A DNA stretch of 64,000 nucleotides from Sphingomonas sp. LC-1. Its GTDB lineage: Bacteria; Pseudomonadota; Alphaproteobacteria; Sphingomonadales; Sphingomonadaceae. The stretch is from contig NZ_JANZXB010000007.1 in the NCBI RefSeq assembly GCF_025371035.1, positions 124,001-188,000 of the forward strand, written 5' to 3'. Below the pieces are notes generated by a model. That model did not search any database and had not been told where the DNA came from. It saw nothing but the letters and a program-made list of their open reading frames with translations. Below, piece after piece: positions 20,290 to 29,959 of this stretch; within the stretch, counting starts at the first letter, position 1, and every line of letters starts with the position of its first letter. Position numbers and translations under genes: made by a program.

Positions 20290-20490
20290 TGGGATCGCTA
20301 CGCCGATTGTCGCGGTCTTGCAACCCGACGCACGGCGACCGCTTCGGAGAAAGGTCGGGACCACGGCCAGCCAGCCCGATGGACGGCCCCAGGGTCGCGG
20401 TCCCGAAAAGGGCTTGAACCGGGCATGCTGAAACCCGGACGAGGGAGTCTCCGCTACTGCAGAGCCCCCTTCATAGACCCAGGTCGGTGA
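20290..20490 (-). other. Structured leader or ncRNA candidate upstream of queC
   Basis: The 230-bp gap before queC can form several stable hairpins on the minus strand. One is AGGGGG...CTCCCT extended by CTCTG/CGGAG (about 20444-20472). Others are CCGGG-N10-CCCGG just downstream, and a 7-bp pairing CGGGACC/GGTCCCG that encloses an inner stem-loop. A possible promoter (TTAACC...TCTATG) lies at its upstream end. It could be a queC 5' leader or a small structured RNA such as 6S-like RNA. I could not match a known riboswitch consensus. Confidence 0.35.
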
Positions 20491-20513
20491 AAATCGGGTT
20501 AAGCGGCCCCGGC

Positions 20514-21374
20514 TTAATTCTTCAGCTTCCAGCCCTTACGCAGCAGGACGTAGCAGAGCACCGCCATCACGATATCAAGGCCTAGAACCGCGAACCCGCC
20601 CAGCGTCACCGGCGAGTCGGACAACCCAAGAAAGCCGTACCGGAAGCCTGAGATGATATAGAAGAACGGGTTGGCATGGCTGACCGCCCGGAAAGCGGGG
20701 GCCAGCAGGTCGACCGAATAGAAGGTGCCGGACAGTAGCGCGAGCGGCGTCACCACGAAATTGGTGACGGCGGCAGCATGGTCGAACTTCTCCGCCCAGA
20801 TCGAGGTCAGGATGCCCAGGAACGACAGGAACAGCGTGCCGAGCAGCCCGAACCACAAGATGGCGAGCGGCGCATGGGGCGTCACATGGACGCCGGGATA
20901 GGCGACCATCGCCAGCCACACGACGAAGCCGACGATCGCCGCGCGTGTCACCGCGCCGCCGACCAGCGCAGCGAGCAGTTCGGCGGTCGACAGCGGCGGC
21001 ATCAGATAATCAACGATCGTCCCCTGGATCTTGCCGACCAGCAGCGAGAAGCTGGCATTGGCGAAGGCGGGCCCCATCATCCCCTGGCTGATGATCAGGC
21101 CGGGGGCGATGAAATCGGCGAAGGTCACCGTTTCGCCACCGACCAGAACCGGGCGCTTCGCGCCGGTCGCCACGGTGAAGACGATCAGAAACAGCAAGGT
21201 CGTAATCGCCGGAGCCCAGATCGTCTGGAGCTGCACCTTGAAGAACCGGCGCACCTCCTTGATATAGAGGGTTCTGAGGCCGCCCCAGTTGATGTTCCGG
21301 ATTACGGGCTCACCGGGGGCGGCGCGCACCGCCGAGGGAATTTCTCCGATTGGGGGCTGGCTGCTCATCGCCAT
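20514..21374 (-). CDS. ABC-2 type transporter permease
   Basis: A 286-residue inner-membrane permease of the ABC2_membrane family with about six helices. It contains a [13 protein letters not shown] amphipathic N-terminal element, a long [22 protein letters not shown] segment and the late [28 protein letters not shown] loop typical of lipid or polysaccharide exporters (YadH/NodJ-like). No ATPase gene is adjacent, which is unusual; the nucleotide-binding partner must be encoded elsewhere. Start chosen at the first of two close ATGs; no strong ribosome-binding site. Divergent from gcrA. Confidence 0.88.
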   Translation of the reverse strand: MAMSSQPPIGEIPSAVRAAPGEPVIRNINWGGLRTLYIKEVRRFFKVQLQTIWAPAITTLLFLIVFTVATGAKRPVLVGGETVTFADFIAPGLIISQGMMGPAFANASFSLLVGKIQGTIVDYLMPPLSTAELLAALVGGAVTRAAIVGFVVWLAMVAYPGVHVTPHAPLAILWFGLLGTLFLSFLGILTSIWAEKFDHAAAVTNFVVTPLALLSGTFYSVDLLAPAFRAVSHANPFFYIISGFRYGFLGLSDSPVTLGGFAVLGLDIVMAVLCYVLLRKGWKLKN

Positions 21375-21455
21375 AGCGCGTAACCGTTGCCGTGGCCGCC
21401 CGCAAGCCGGTACGATGACTGGTCGGTGCGATGATGAAGTGAGGAAAGGTTTCGA

Positions 21456-22106
21456 ATGTCGTGGACCGATGAGCGGATCGATACGCTCAGGACGATGTGG
21501 GAAGCGGGTCAGACCGCCAGCCAGATCGCCGAAGCACTGGGCGGGGTCAGCCGCAACGCGGTGATCGGCAAGGCGCACCGCCTGGGGCTTCAGGCGCGTC
21601 CGTCGCCGGTAAAGGCCAATGAGGCCGCCGCGCCCGTGGTCGAGTCGCCCGTGGCCGCGCCGCCGCCCCCGCCACCTCCCGCGCCGGAACCGGACCCCGA
21701 ACCCGTGCGCGCCGAGCCGGAGGTGGAAGTATCCGCCGAGCCCGCGCCCGAACCGGTACGCGAGCAGCAGCCGATCCTGCGCTCGGTCGGCCCAGGCGGT
21801 TTCGTGCGCCAGTCCCCCGGCGAGCAGCAACCCCCGCCCTCGCCCGCGCCGCCGCGTCGACTCGTCCCGGCCAAGCCCAGCCCCGAAATGGCGGGCAAGA
21901 CCTCGCTGCTCGATCTGAACGACCGCATCTGCAAATGGCCGCTGGGCCATCCGGGCGAACCCGATTTCCACTTTTGCGGTGAGAAGGTGAATCCGGGCTT
22001 CCCCTATTGCGTCGAGCATTGCGGCCATGCCTATCAGGCGCAGTTGCCCCGTCGCGACCGCCGCCCGCCGCCGCCGCTGCCCTTTGGCGGCCCGCGCGTC
22101 CGCTGA
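21456..22106 (+). CDS. gcrA: Cell cycle regulator GcrA
   Basis: A 216-residue alphaproteobacterial transcription factor that binds sigma70-RNA polymerase and CcrM-methylated GANTC promoters to drive S-phase genes. The N-terminal helix-turn-helix (1-45: WTDERIDTLRTMWEAG, GVSRNAVIGKAHRLGL) is almost diagnostic. A long Pro/Glu/Ala-rich linker (about 50-140) is followed by the C-terminal sigma-binding domain with CKWPLGHPG and the CGEKVNPGFPYCVEHC cysteine cluster. GAAGTGAGGAAAGG upstream supplies the ribosome-binding site. Confidence 0.97.
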   Translation: MSWTDERIDTLRTMWEAGQTASQIAEALGGVSRNAVIGKAHRLGLQARPSPVKANEAAAPVVESPVAAPPPPPPPAPEPDPEPVRAEPEVEVSAEPAPEPVREQQPILRSVGPGGFVRQSPGEQQPPPSPAPPRRLVPAKPSPEMAGKTSLLDLNDRICKWPLGHPGEPDFHFCGEKVNPGFPYCVEHCGHAYQAQLPRRDRRPPPPLPFGGPRVR

Positions 22107-22120
22107 TTCGGGGTCGATAG

Positions 22121-22157
22121 AAAAAGCCCGCCGGTGTCATGACCGGCGGGCTTTTTT
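22121..22157. terminator. Bidirectional rho-independent terminator
   Basis: AAAAAGCCCGCCGGT hairpinned with ACCGGCGGGCTTTTTT around a 6-nt loop. The A tract on one side and the T tract on the other allow it to terminate both gcrA and the convergent barrel gene. Confidence 0.93.
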
Positions 22158-22175
22158 GTTGGCGGATGCCCCTGC

Positions 22176-22251
22176 CCCTCGACTTCGCTCAGGCCGAACG
22201 GAGCTTGGCATCACGCCAAATACGCCGTTCACGCTGGGCGAAGTCGGGGGG
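22176..22251. repeat. Dispersed REP-like inverted repeat, family B (copy 1)
   Basis: Two inverted arms, CCCTCGACTTCGCTCAGGCC and its counterpart GCTGGGCGAAGTCGGGGG, are separated by about 40 bp containing GAACGGAG/CCGTTC. The family motif CTTCGACTTCGCTCAG recurs at 36411, 43589, 53818 and 61171. Confidence 0.7.
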
Positions 22252-22263
22252 CGCGCCCGTTGC

Positions 22264-23124
22264 TTAGAAGCGGAACGCCGCCGTTGCGCGCAGCGAATGC
22301 CAGCGGAATTTGTCGTCCGAGCGCCGGATGTCGGTGCCGGTCGTGTTGGGCGCCAGCACGAACGGATTGGTGGCGGGAGCCGACCCTTGCGTCACGCGCA
22401 CCCGCGTGTCGTCGTCGCGATACTGGTGGTACATATATTCCATGCCGATCGAGAAGTTGCGCCCGATCTTCTGCTCGATGCCGCCACCGCCGAGAAAGCC
22501 GAACTGGTTGCGGTCGCCGCTAAGCGCAAAGGCATTGGCCGCGTTCGAGGTGGTGAAGCTGCGGTTGATCCGCGCATAGCCACCGCCGAAGGTACCGTAG
22601 AACAGCGTATTGTTCGCCGCATAGCCCGCACGGCCCCGCACCGAGGCTTCCCAGTCGATGCTGCGGGTGAAGGTGTACCAGGCGGGCGTGGTCGAGAAGC
22701 CCGACACGCTGTCGGTGATCTCCGACTTGCCGAACTCGCCGACCGCACCATAGACGATGTTGCCGACCTGATGGTCGATACCGACGCGCCCATAATAGGC
22801 GATGCCGTCCTTGTCGTTGTCACAACCGGTCGCGGCATTCTGGGGCGACAGCACGCTGCGCGCGCGGCCGTTGCAGAAGCCCGGCGAAAAGGCATTGGCA
22901 CCCGTCGCGGTCGTCACGACGTCGCCGAACCGGCCATCCAGATTGCGGTCGAACAGCATCCGCGAGCCGATGTCGTTGCCCTGCACGTCATAGCCGAAGC
23001 TGCCGCCGACATAGACGCCCGAAAAGGGCGCGTCGTCCTCGCCCGCATAGCTGCCGTCCTGCGCCATCGCCGGTGCGGCGAAAAGCACCGAGGCCATCGC
23101 CCCCGCCATCCAGAATTTCGTCAT
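22264..23124 (-). CDS. Outer-membrane beta-barrel protein
   Basis: A 286-residue exported protein with signal peptide (1-22, cut after APAMA) and a pattern of alternating beta strands. It contains FSGVYVGGSFGYD near the start and IEQKIGRNFSIGMEYMYHQY late, and ends in ATAAFRF with the C-terminal Phe typical of BAM substrates. This matches the porin-like opacity/OmpW-OmpA barrel families common in alphaproteobacteria. The function (surface protein or small porin) is not clear. The ATG at 23124, not the GTG six bases earlier, has GGGAG at proper spacing. Confidence 0.82.
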   Translation of the reverse strand: MTKFWMAGAMASVLFAAPAMAQDGSYAGEDDAPFSGVYVGGSFGYDVQGNDIGSRMLFDRNLDGRFGDVVTTATGANAFSPGFCNGRARSVLSPQNAATGCDNDKDGIAYYGRVGIDHQVGNIVYGAVGEFGKSEITDSVSGFSTTPAWYTFTRSIDWEASVRGRAGYAANNTLFYGTFGGGYARINRSFTTSNAANAFALSGDRNQFGFLGGGGIEQKIGRNFSIGMEYMYHQYRDDDTRVRVTQGSAPATNPFVLAPNTTGTDIRRSDDKFRWHSLRATAAFRF

Positions 23125-23276
23125 GATCACTCCCGTACCCTTGGCTTATAGGTGCTCGCGGAACGGGCAGGCGGGCCGGAATATCCCATGTTAGCCATCC
23201 GGCAAACTTTTGTCGCAATTGAAGGGACCTACGCCAAAGCTGGCGCGACGCCCCCGCAATGCCTATAGTTCCCGTT

Positions 23277-25256
23277 ATGTCCAATGATCTGTTCGCGGGC
23301 GGCGCCCGTCCCCAGCCTGCCTATGATGCCTCCTCGATCGAGGTGTTGGAGGGGCTGGAGCCGGTTCGCCGCCGCCCAGGCATGTATATCGGCGGCACCG
23401 ACGAACGCGCGCTGCATCACCTGGCCGCCGAGGTGCTCGACAATGCGATGGACGAGGCCGTCGCCGGTCACGCCACCCGAATCGAGGTGAAGCTGGAGCC
23501 GGGCAACCGCCTGACCATCGTCGACAATGGGCGCGGCATCCCGGTCGATCCGCACCCCAAATTCCCCGACAAGTCGGCGCTGGAGGTCATCCTCTCGACG
23601 CTCCATTCGGGTGGCAAGTTCACCGGCAAGGCCTATGCGACCTCGGGTGGTCTGCACGGCGTCGGCGTGTCGGTGGTCAACGCGCTGTCGTCGGACACGG
23701 TGGTCGAGGTCGCGCGCGACCGTGTACTTTACCGCCAGCGTTTTGCCCGTGGGCAGACTCTCGGCCCGCTGGAAACCGTCGGGGCGGCCCCCAACCGGCG
23801 CGGGACCAGCGTCGCCTTCACCCCGGATACCGAGATTTTCGGGCCCGAACTTGCCTTCAAGCCCGCGCGACTGCACAAGCTGGTGCGGTCCAAGGCCTAT
23901 CTGTTCGCGGGCGTCGAAATCCGCTGGCACTGCGCGCCCGAATTGATCTCGGACGACACGCCCGCCGATGCGGTGTTTCAATTCCCCGGCGGCCTGGCCG
24001 ACCATCTGAAGGAACAGATTGGCGGCCGCGAATGCGCCACCGCCGATTTCTTCTCCGGCAATCAGGACTTCCCGGCCGAGCAGGGCCGTGTCGAATGGGC
24101 GGTCGCCTGGCCGCTATGGAGCGACGGCAGCTATAGCTGGTATTGCAACACCATCCCGACCCCCGATGGCGGCACGCACGAACAGGGGCTGCGCCAGGCG
24201 CTGGTCCGGGGCCTTCGCGCGTTCGGCGAGCTGGTGAACCAGAAAAAGGCCAAGGACATCACCGCCGACGACGTCATGGTCGGCTCCGAGTTGATGCTGT
24301 CTGTCTTCATCCGCGAACCGCAGTTCCAGAGCCAGACCAAGGACCGTCTCACCAGCCCGGAGGCGGCGAGCCTGGTGGAAAAGGCGATCCGCGATCATTT
24401 CGACCATTATCTCTCGGCCAATATGGACCGGGGCAAGGCGCTGCTCGGCTATGTGCTCGACAGGATGGACGAGCGTTTGCGCCGCAAGGCCGAGCGCGAG
24501 GTCAAGCGCAAGACCGCGACCAGCGCGCGCAAGCTGCGCCTGCCCGGCAAGCTGACCGATTGCGCCGCCGACAGCCCGGAGGGGACCGAGCTGTTCATCG
24601 TCGAGGGCGACTCGGCGGGCGGCTCGGCGAAACAGGCGCGCGATCGCAAGACCCAGGCGATCCTGCCGATCCGCGGCAAGATCCTGAACGTCGCCAGCGC
24701 CACCTCGGCCAAGATCCTGCAAAATCAGGAGATTGCCGACCTTACGCTGGCGATGGGCTGCGGCACGCGCAAGGATTGCGACCCGACCCAGCTGCGCTAC
24801 GAAAAGATCGTCATCATGACCGACGCAGACGTGGACGGCGCGCATATCGCCACGCTGCTGATGACCTTCTTCTTCCAGGAAATGCCCGATCTCGTCCGGC
24901 GCGGGCATCTCTATCTCGCGCAGCCGCCGCTCTACCGCCTGACGGTGGGCGCCAAGTCTCTCTATGCCCGCGACGACGCCCACCGCGCCGAACTGGAACG
25001 CACCGCGTTCAAGGGCAAGAAGGTCGATGTCGCGCGCTTCAAGGGGCTGGGCGAAATGAATCCCGGTCAGTTGCGCGAAACCACCATGGATCCGGCGACC
25101 CGCAGCCTGATCCGCATCACCCTGCCCCAGGAATATGAAGAGCGGGCGGGCGTGAAGGATCTGGTCGACCGGCTGATGGGCAACAACCCCGCGCACCGCT
25201 TCGCCTTCATCCAGGAAAATGCGGCAAGGCTGGACGAAGAGGTGATCGACGCCTGA
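23277..25256 (+). CDS. parE: DNA topoisomerase IV subunit B
   Basis: A 659-residue ATPase subunit that with ParC decatenates daughter chromosomes. The GHKL ATPase has EVLDNAMDEA, DNGRGIP and GGLHGVGVSVVNALS; the Toprim domain has FIVEGDSAGGSAKQ and MTDADVDGAHI. The C-terminal end lacks the extra insert of GyrB, and the PRRRPGMYIGG start is ParE/GyrB common. Length and the YCNTIPTPDGGTHEQG motif favour ParE. The ATG at 23277 is preferred; a TATAGT box only 9 bp upstream hints at a very short leader. Confidence 0.93.
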   Translation: MSNDLFAGGARPQPAYDASSIEVLEGLEPVRRRPGMYIGGTDERALHHLAAEVLDNAMDEAVAGHATRIEVKLEPGNRLTIVDNGRGIPVDPHPKFPDKSALEVILSTLHSGGKFTGKAYATSGGLHGVGVSVVNALSSDTVVEVARDRVLYRQRFARGQTLGPLETVGAAPNRRGTSVAFTPDTEIFGPELAFKPARLHKLVRSKAYLFAGVEIRWHCAPELISDDTPADAVFQFPGGLADHLKEQIGGRECATADFFSGNQDFPAEQGRVEWAVAWPLWSDGSYSWYCNTIPTPDGGTHEQGLRQALVRGLRAFGELVNQKKAKDITADDVMVGSELMLSVFIREPQFQSQTKDRLTSPEAASLVEKAIRDHFDHYLSANMDRGKALLGYVLDRMDERLRRKAEREVKRKTATSARKLRLPGKLTDCAADSPEGTELFIVEGDSAGGSAKQARDRKTQAILPIRGKILNVASATSAKILQNQEIADLTLAMGCGTRKDCDPTQLRYEKIVIMTDADVDGAHIATLLMTFFFQEMPDLVRRGHLYLAQPPLYRLTVGAKSLYARDDAHRAELERTAFKGKKVDVARFKGLGEMNPGQLRETTMDPATRSLIRITLPQEYEERAGVKDLVDRLMGNNPAHRFAFIQENAARLDEEVIDA

Positions 25257-25383
25257 TTCAACGCCTTGGAAATAATAGATTACTTGTCTTTATGACAGGA
25301 TCATGAAGAATATTGCCCTCCCATTCGGCGTTTAGGCAAGTGCCGGGACCGCTCGGCGCTTTTGGAAGGAAGGGACTGGCTTC

Positions 25384-26565
25384 ATGATCCTGCTACCATT
25401 GCTGATACAAGCGCAAACCCCGGTTTCGCCGCCCCAGAATCTCTCGCGCCCCGCCGTGGAGAATGTCGTCACGCTGCCGACCGAGACGGGCTCGACCATC
25501 ACCGTCACGGGCGACAATCTAAAGGCGGCGCAGGCCGATCTGGACAGTTGCCTTCGCGATCATTGCCCGCCCAAGGAGGACATAAAGCGCTCGCTGACCT
25601 ATGCCGAGTTGCAGTTCATCGCGGGCGACTATCGCGGCAGCCATGGGACCCTAGCCGCATCACGCTATCGCAATGCCCGATACGCCGCCGAACTGCCCCA
25701 TGAGGTTTCGGGTCTGCACCGGGCGCTCGGGCGCCTGACCCGGCTGAACGGACTGCCCTCCAGCCCGATCACCAACGCATCCGACGCGGTCTATGCCCTG
25801 CGCGCCGGACTCCCGGCCGGGACACCCGCCATCTATCAACAGCGACTGGAGGTCGGCGACGCCATGGCGCGTGAAGGCCGGGCCTATGGCGCGCTTCAAC
25901 ATTATGGCTGGGTCGCGCACTCGGCCGAGAAGGCTGGGCTGAGCGACGTGCTGGGCCAGGCGCTGGTCCGCACCGCGCTCGTCACCAGCGCGCTCGCCGC
26001 CGACCATGCCGAATGGCGGCCCCGTGCCAAGGCATCGATCGATCAGGTCCTGAACCGCACCGAACCCGGCATGCGCCCCTATCGCAACGTCGTGCGGACC
26101 ATCGCCATCCAGCTGGCGTCGGACAGCGACCGCCCGGCGGTGATCGACAAGGTGCTGGCCGAAATGGAGCCCGATGGTGACCAGCAGGTCGTCGTCTATT
26201 CCCCTTCGATCCTGCCACGCGACCTGTCGGAAGGCGCAACGGCGGTCGACGCCGGCCCCGCCTTTGTCGACATCAGCTTCCGGGTCATGCCGGACGGCCA
26301 TGTGAAGGATATCGAGCCGGTCAACCTGACCGCTTCGACCCGCCCCGCCTGGATCGACGTGGTGACCAAGGCGCTCGCGGAGCGTCGTTATACCCGGCTG
26401 CCCAACCCGACCAATTCGGACGGCATGCTGCGGCTGGAGCGTTATACCTTCATCTCCAGGCTGGGCGACGACACCGGGTCGCGTATGATGGTCCGATCCA
26501 CCGCGCGCCAGATCAGCAGATTGGACCTGACCGCCGCCGTGACACCGGTCGGCGCGCGGCAATGA
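25384..26565 (+). CDS. Periplasmic hypothetical protein with TonB-C-like end
   Basis: A 393-residue protein. A short hydrophobic N terminus (MILLPLLIQAQ) may be a cleaved signal peptide. The middle part (about 60-260) looks like helical repeats of tetratricopeptide type (YAELQFIAGDYRGSH, GRAYGALQHYGWVAHSAEKAG). The last third contains FVDISFRVMPDGHVKDIEPV, followed by ALAERRYTRLPN, which resembles a TonB C-terminal domain. I do not recognise a specific family. A GGAAGGAAGGGA ribosome-binding site precedes the ATG. The 127-bp gap after parE is AT-rich and probably holds the promoter. Confidence 0.7.
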   Translation: MILLPLLIQAQTPVSPPQNLSRPAVENVVTLPTETGSTITVTGDNLKAAQADLDSCLRDHCPPKEDIKRSLTYAELQFIAGDYRGSHGTLAASRYRNARYAAELPHEVSGLHRALGRLTRLNGLPSSPITNASDAVYALRAGLPAGTPAIYQQRLEVGDAMAREGRAYGALQHYGWVAHSAEKAGLSDVLGQALVRTALVTSALAADHAEWRPRAKASIDQVLNRTEPGMRPYRNVVRTIAIQLASDSDRPAVIDKVLAEMEPDGDQQVVVYSPSILPRDLSEGATAVDAGPAFVDISFRVMPDGHVKDIEPVNLTASTRPAWIDVVTKALAERRYTRLPNPTNSDGMLRLERYTFISRLGDDTGSRMMVRSTARQISRLDLTAAVTPVGARQ

Positions 26566-26626
26566 CGGCCCGGACGATGCGCACGCCGGCGCGTTGACGG
26601 GACCGGCCAATGACTCGTATGAAGGA

Positions 26627-26653
26627 AAAGGGCGGCCACCTGTGCCGCCCTTT
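26627..26653 (+). terminator. Hairpin between the TonB-C-like gene and argD
   Basis: A perfect 9-bp stem AAAGGGCGG/CCGCCCTTT followed by GCTATTT. It lies just before the argD ribosome-binding site, so besides terminating the upstream gene it could work as an attenuator in the argD leader. Confidence 0.6.
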
Positions 26654-26674
26654 GCTATTTGAAGGAGACGTCCC

Positions 26675-27865
26675 GTGACCATCACCGCCCTGATGCCCGT
26701 TTACCCACGGTGCGGGGTGCGTCCGGTCCGAGGTGAGGGCGTCTATCTGTACGGCGAAAATGGCGAGCAGTATCTGGACTTTGCCGCCGGAATCGCGGTG
26801 AACGCCCTGGGCCATGGCCATCCGAAACTGGTCGATGCGATCGCCAAACAGGCCGCCACCCTGATGCATGTGTCGAACCTGTACGGCAGCCCGCAGGGCG
26901 AGCATTTCGCGCAGCGGCTGGTCGATTCGACCTTTGCCGATACGGTGTTCTTCACCAATTCGGGCGCGGAAGCGGTCGAGTGCGCGATCAAGACCGCGCG
27001 TCGCTATCACTTCGCCAACGGCAATCCGCAGCGTCATACGCTGATCACGTTCAACAACGCGTTCCATGGCCGGACGCTGGGCGCGATCTCGGCGACCAAC
27101 CAGCCCAAGATGCGCGACGGGTTCGAACCGCTGCTGCCCGGCTTCACCTATGCGCCGTTCGACGATCTGGAAGCGGCGCTGGCGCTGATCGACGACAACA
27201 CCGCCGGTTTCCTGGTCGAGCCGATCCAGGGCGAAGGCGGCCTGCGCCCCGCCAGCATGGAGTTCCTCCAGGGCCTGCGCAAGGCGTGCGACGAGCATGG
27301 CCTGCTGCTGGTGCTGGACGAGGTACAGTGCGGTTATGGTCGCACCGGCAAATTCTTCGCGCATGAACTGTACGGCGTGACGCCGGATATCATGGCGGTG
27401 GCCAAGGGCATTGGCGGCGGCTTCCCGCTCGGCGCGTGCCTGGCGACCGAGGAAGCGGCCAAGGGCATGGTGATCGGCACCCACGGTTCGACCTATGGCG
27501 GCAACCCGCTGTCCATGGCGGCGGGCGAAGCGGTGCTGGACGTGATCCAGGAGCCGGGCTTCCTCGACCATGTCGAGGCGATGGGCCAGCGGCTGCGCTC
27601 CACGCTGGAGCAGATGATCCCGAATTTCGATCATCTGTTCGAGGAGGTGCGCGGCCACGGCCTGATGCAGGGCTTGAAGATGAAGAGCGACAGCCGCCGC
27701 TTCGTGGCGCATTGCCGCGACCATCACGGCCTGCTGCTGGTCGCGGCGGGCGAGAATGTGATCCGCATCCTGCCGCCGCTCACCATCGACGAGAGCCATA
27801 TCACCGAGTTCGCGACGAAGCTGTCGGACGCCGCGCGCGTCTACGTCCCCGCCGCCGACGATTAA
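26675..27865 (+). CDS. argD: Acetylornithine aminotransferase
   Basis: A 396-residue class III pyridoxal-phosphate aminotransferase converting N-acetylglutamate semialdehyde to N-acetylornithine in arginine synthesis (often also serving lysine synthesis). It shows [25 protein letters not shown], the [14 protein letters not shown] segment, and the PLP-binding Lys in [15 protein letters not shown]. It initiates at GTG after a GAAGGAG ribosome-binding site. argF follows 49 bp downstream, forming an arg operon. Confidence 0.95.
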   Translation: MTITALMPVYPRCGVRPVRGEGVYLYGENGEQYLDFAAGIAVNALGHGHPKLVDAIAKQAATLMHVSNLYGSPQGEHFAQRLVDSTFADTVFFTNSGAEAVECAIKTARRYHFANGNPQRHTLITFNNAFHGRTLGAISATNQPKMRDGFEPLLPGFTYAPFDDLEAALALIDDNTAGFLVEPIQGEGGLRPASMEFLQGLRKACDEHGLLLVLDEVQCGYGRTGKFFAHELYGVTPDIMAVAKGIGGGFPLGACLATEEAAKGMVIGTHGSTYGGNPLSMAAGEAVLDVIQEPGFLDHVEAMGQRLRSTLEQMIPNFDHLFEEVRGHGLMQGLKMKSDSRRFVAHCRDHHGLLLVAAGENVIRILPPLTIDESHITEFATKLSDAARVYVPAADD

Positions 27866-27914
27866 TCCCTGCCACCCCGGCGGTCGGAAACCGCCGGGGG
27901 ACGGAGTACCGACC

Positions 27915-28838
27915 ATGACGATCCGCCACTTCCTGAACCTCGCCGACGCCGGTCCCGAGGGTGTGACCGCCATTCTGACCGATGCCCAGGCCCGCAAGGC
28001 CGCCCGCGCCGGTTTCACCAAGGGCCGCGTCGATGCCGACGCCCCGCTCGCCGGCCACACCTTGGCCATGGTGTTCGAGAAGAACTCGACCCGCACCCGC
28101 GTCAGCTTCGACATGGCGATCCGCCAGCTCGGCGGCACCTCGATCGTGCTCGACGCCGGGACCATGCAGCTCGGGCGCGGCGAGACGATCGCCGACACTG
28201 CGCGCATCCTGTCGGGCTATACCGACGCGATCATGATCCGCACCGACGACCATGCCAAGGTCGAGGAAATGGCGCATTATGCCAGCGTCCCGGTCATCAA
28301 CGGCCTGACCGACCTGTCGCATCCCTGCCAGATCATGGCCGACCTGCTGACCGTGATCGAAGCGGGCAAGACCCTGTCCGGCCTGAAGGTCGCGTGGCTG
28401 GGCGACGGCAATAATGTGCTGCACTCGATCGTCGAGGCGGGCGGGCTGCTCGGCTTCGACGTCGTGGCGGCTTGCCCCGAGGGCTATCACCCGGAGCCCG
28501 GCACGCTGGAACTGGGTCGGGGTCGCGCCACCTGCACCACCGATCCCCGTGCGGCGGTCGAGGGCGCGGACATCGTCGTCACCGACACCTGGATCTCGAT
28601 GGGCCAGGCCCATGCCGAGGAAAAGCTGGCGGCGATGATGCCGTTCCAGGTCAATGCCGGGCTGATGACGTTGGCCAAGCCGGACGCCAAGTTCCTCCAC
28701 TGCCTCCCCGCCCACCGCGAGGAGGAAGTCACGTCGGACGTGATCGACGGTCCGCAGTCGCTGATCTGGCCGGAGGCGGAAAACCGGCTCCATGCGCAGA
28801 AATCGGTGCTGCGCTGGTGCTTCGGCCAGATCGGTTGA
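27915..28838 (+). CDS. argF: Ornithine carbamoyltransferase
   Basis: A 307-residue enzyme forming citrulline from ornithine and carbamoyl phosphate. Family motifs are visible: [12 protein letters not shown] (carbamoyl-phosphate binding), [11 protein letters not shown], and [12 protein letters not shown] with the ornithine-site Cys. It is second in the argD-argF operon; its ribosome-binding site is in GGGGGACGGAG. Confidence 0.97.
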   Translation: MTIRHFLNLADAGPEGVTAILTDAQARKAARAGFTKGRVDADAPLAGHTLAMVFEKNSTRTRVSFDMAIRQLGGTSIVLDAGTMQLGRGETIADTARILSGYTDAIMIRTDDHAKVEEMAHYASVPVINGLTDLSHPCQIMADLLTVIEAGKTLSGLKVAWLGDGNNVLHSIVEAGGLLGFDVVAACPEGYHPEPGTLELGRGRATCTTDPRAAVEGADIVVTDTWISMGQAHAEEKLAAMMPFQVNAGLMTLAKPDAKFLHCLPAHREEEVTSDVIDGPQSLIWPEAENRLHAQKSVLRWCFGQIG

Positions 28839-28865
28839 TCGTCGCCCACCACACCCTATTTATGG

Positions 28866-28897
28866 AAAGGCCGGCGGCTTCGTCGGCCTTTTCCTTT
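28866..28897 (+). terminator. Rho-independent terminator of argDF
   Basis: AAAGGCCG paired with CGGCCTTT around a 10-nt loop, followed by TCCTTT. It starts 28 nt after the argF stop. Confidence 0.8.
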
Positions 28898-28955
28898 CCC
28901 CCGCCCCACCGGCACCATATCGCTCGAATTCTGTTTCGGGCGTAAAGGCACGAGC

Positions 28956-29870
28956 ATGACCGACATCACCCTGCCCGAACTCGACCGCGCGATCGGTTTC
29001 ACCATCCCCGAGCAGCATGCGCGCGGCCGGCTGGTACGGCTCGGCCCGGTGCTGGACGAGATTCTCGCCGCCCATGCCTATCCCCCCGCGATCGAGCGGC
29101 TGCTGGCCGAGGCGCTGACGCTGACCGCGCTGATCGGCACCACGTTGAAGGATACCGGCGGGCAGCTGACGATCCAGACGCGCAGCGACAGCGGCGTGAT
29201 CCAGTTGCTGGTCTGCGACTATCGGGGCGGCGAGTTGCGCGGCTATATCCAGTTCGACGCCGACAAGCTGGCCGAGCTGCCTGCCGAACCGACACTCTTC
29301 GCGCTGTTCGGACAGGGTTATCTGGCCATCACCTTCGACCTGGCGATCACGGGCGAACGCTATCAGGGCATCGTGCCGATCGATGGCGAGACGCTGTCGG
29401 CGGCGGCGGAAAGCTATTTCACCCAGTCGGAGCAGATTCCCAGCCTGCTACGCGTCGGGATCAGCAAGGGGCCGGACGGTCGCACCATCGCGGGCGGCCT
29501 GTTCCTCCAGCATCTTCCCGAGGGCGAGGAGGGTCGCGAGCGGCTGCACGTCAAGCTCGATCATCCCGAATGGGAGCATGTCCAGGCTCTGGGCCAGACG
29601 ATGCAGGTCGACGAACTGGCGGACGCGGGTCTGCCGCTGGAGACCCTGGTCTGGCGGCTGTTCCACGAGGAGCAGAATGTCCGGGTGCAGGAAGCCCCTG
29701 CCATCGTGCGCGGGTGCCGTTGCTCGGCGGACTATATCGCCAGCGTCATCACCAAATTCTCGGTCGAGGAACGGCGCGAAATGGCGGATGCCGATGGCCT
29801 GATCTATGTCGACTGCGCCTTCTGCGCGACGAAGTTCCCGGTGCCGTTCGACGCCGATCCGGTAGCGTGA
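28956..29870 (+). CDS. hslO: Redox-regulated chaperone Hsp33
   Basis: A 304-residue cytoplasmic holdase activated by oxidation. The N-terminal substrate-binding domain includes LIGTTLKDTGGQLTIQTRSD; the C-terminal redox switch has the zinc cysteines CRC (in VRGCRCSADY) and CAFC (in VDCAFCATKF), the CXC...CXXC pattern of the family. The length is normal. It is a single gene downstream of the arg operon terminator, which suggests its own promoter. Confidence 0.96.
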   Translation: MTDITLPELDRAIGFTIPEQHARGRLVRLGPVLDEILAAHAYPPAIERLLAEALTLTALIGTTLKDTGGQLTIQTRSDSGVIQLLVCDYRGGELRGYIQFDADKLAELPAEPTLFALFGQGYLAITFDLAITGERYQGIVPIDGETLSAAAESYFTQSEQIPSLLRVGISKGPDGRTIAGGLFLQHLPEGEEGRERLHVKLDHPEWEHVQALGQTMQVDELADAGLPLETLVWRLFHEEQNVRVQEAPAIVRGCRCSADYIASVITKFSVEERREMADADGLIYVDCAFCATKFPVPFDADPVA

Positions 29871-29921
29871 CGGAGGCTGGCGCCGCTTCATGCGGTGCGG
29901 CGCCCCTCCTATCTATAGCGG

Positions 29922-29956
29922 ACGCTCCCCCTTCCCCATCAGAATGGGGAGGATGG
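29922..29956. repeat. Short family-A-like palindrome
   Basis: CTCCCCCTTCCCCATC facing ATGGGGAGGATGGGG between the convergent hslO and lysR genes. This is probably a degraded outer arm of the family-A repeat. Confidence 0.4.
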
Positions 29957-29959
29957 GGC

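Noticed and set aside
20284-20513. SRP RNA, tmRNA or RNase P RNA in the queC leader
   Set aside because: The GGAAGGAAGCAGCC loop of SRP RNA, a tmRNA tag reading frame and the RNase P core motifs are absent, though GGGGGCTCTG at one end resembles the 4.5S RNA start.
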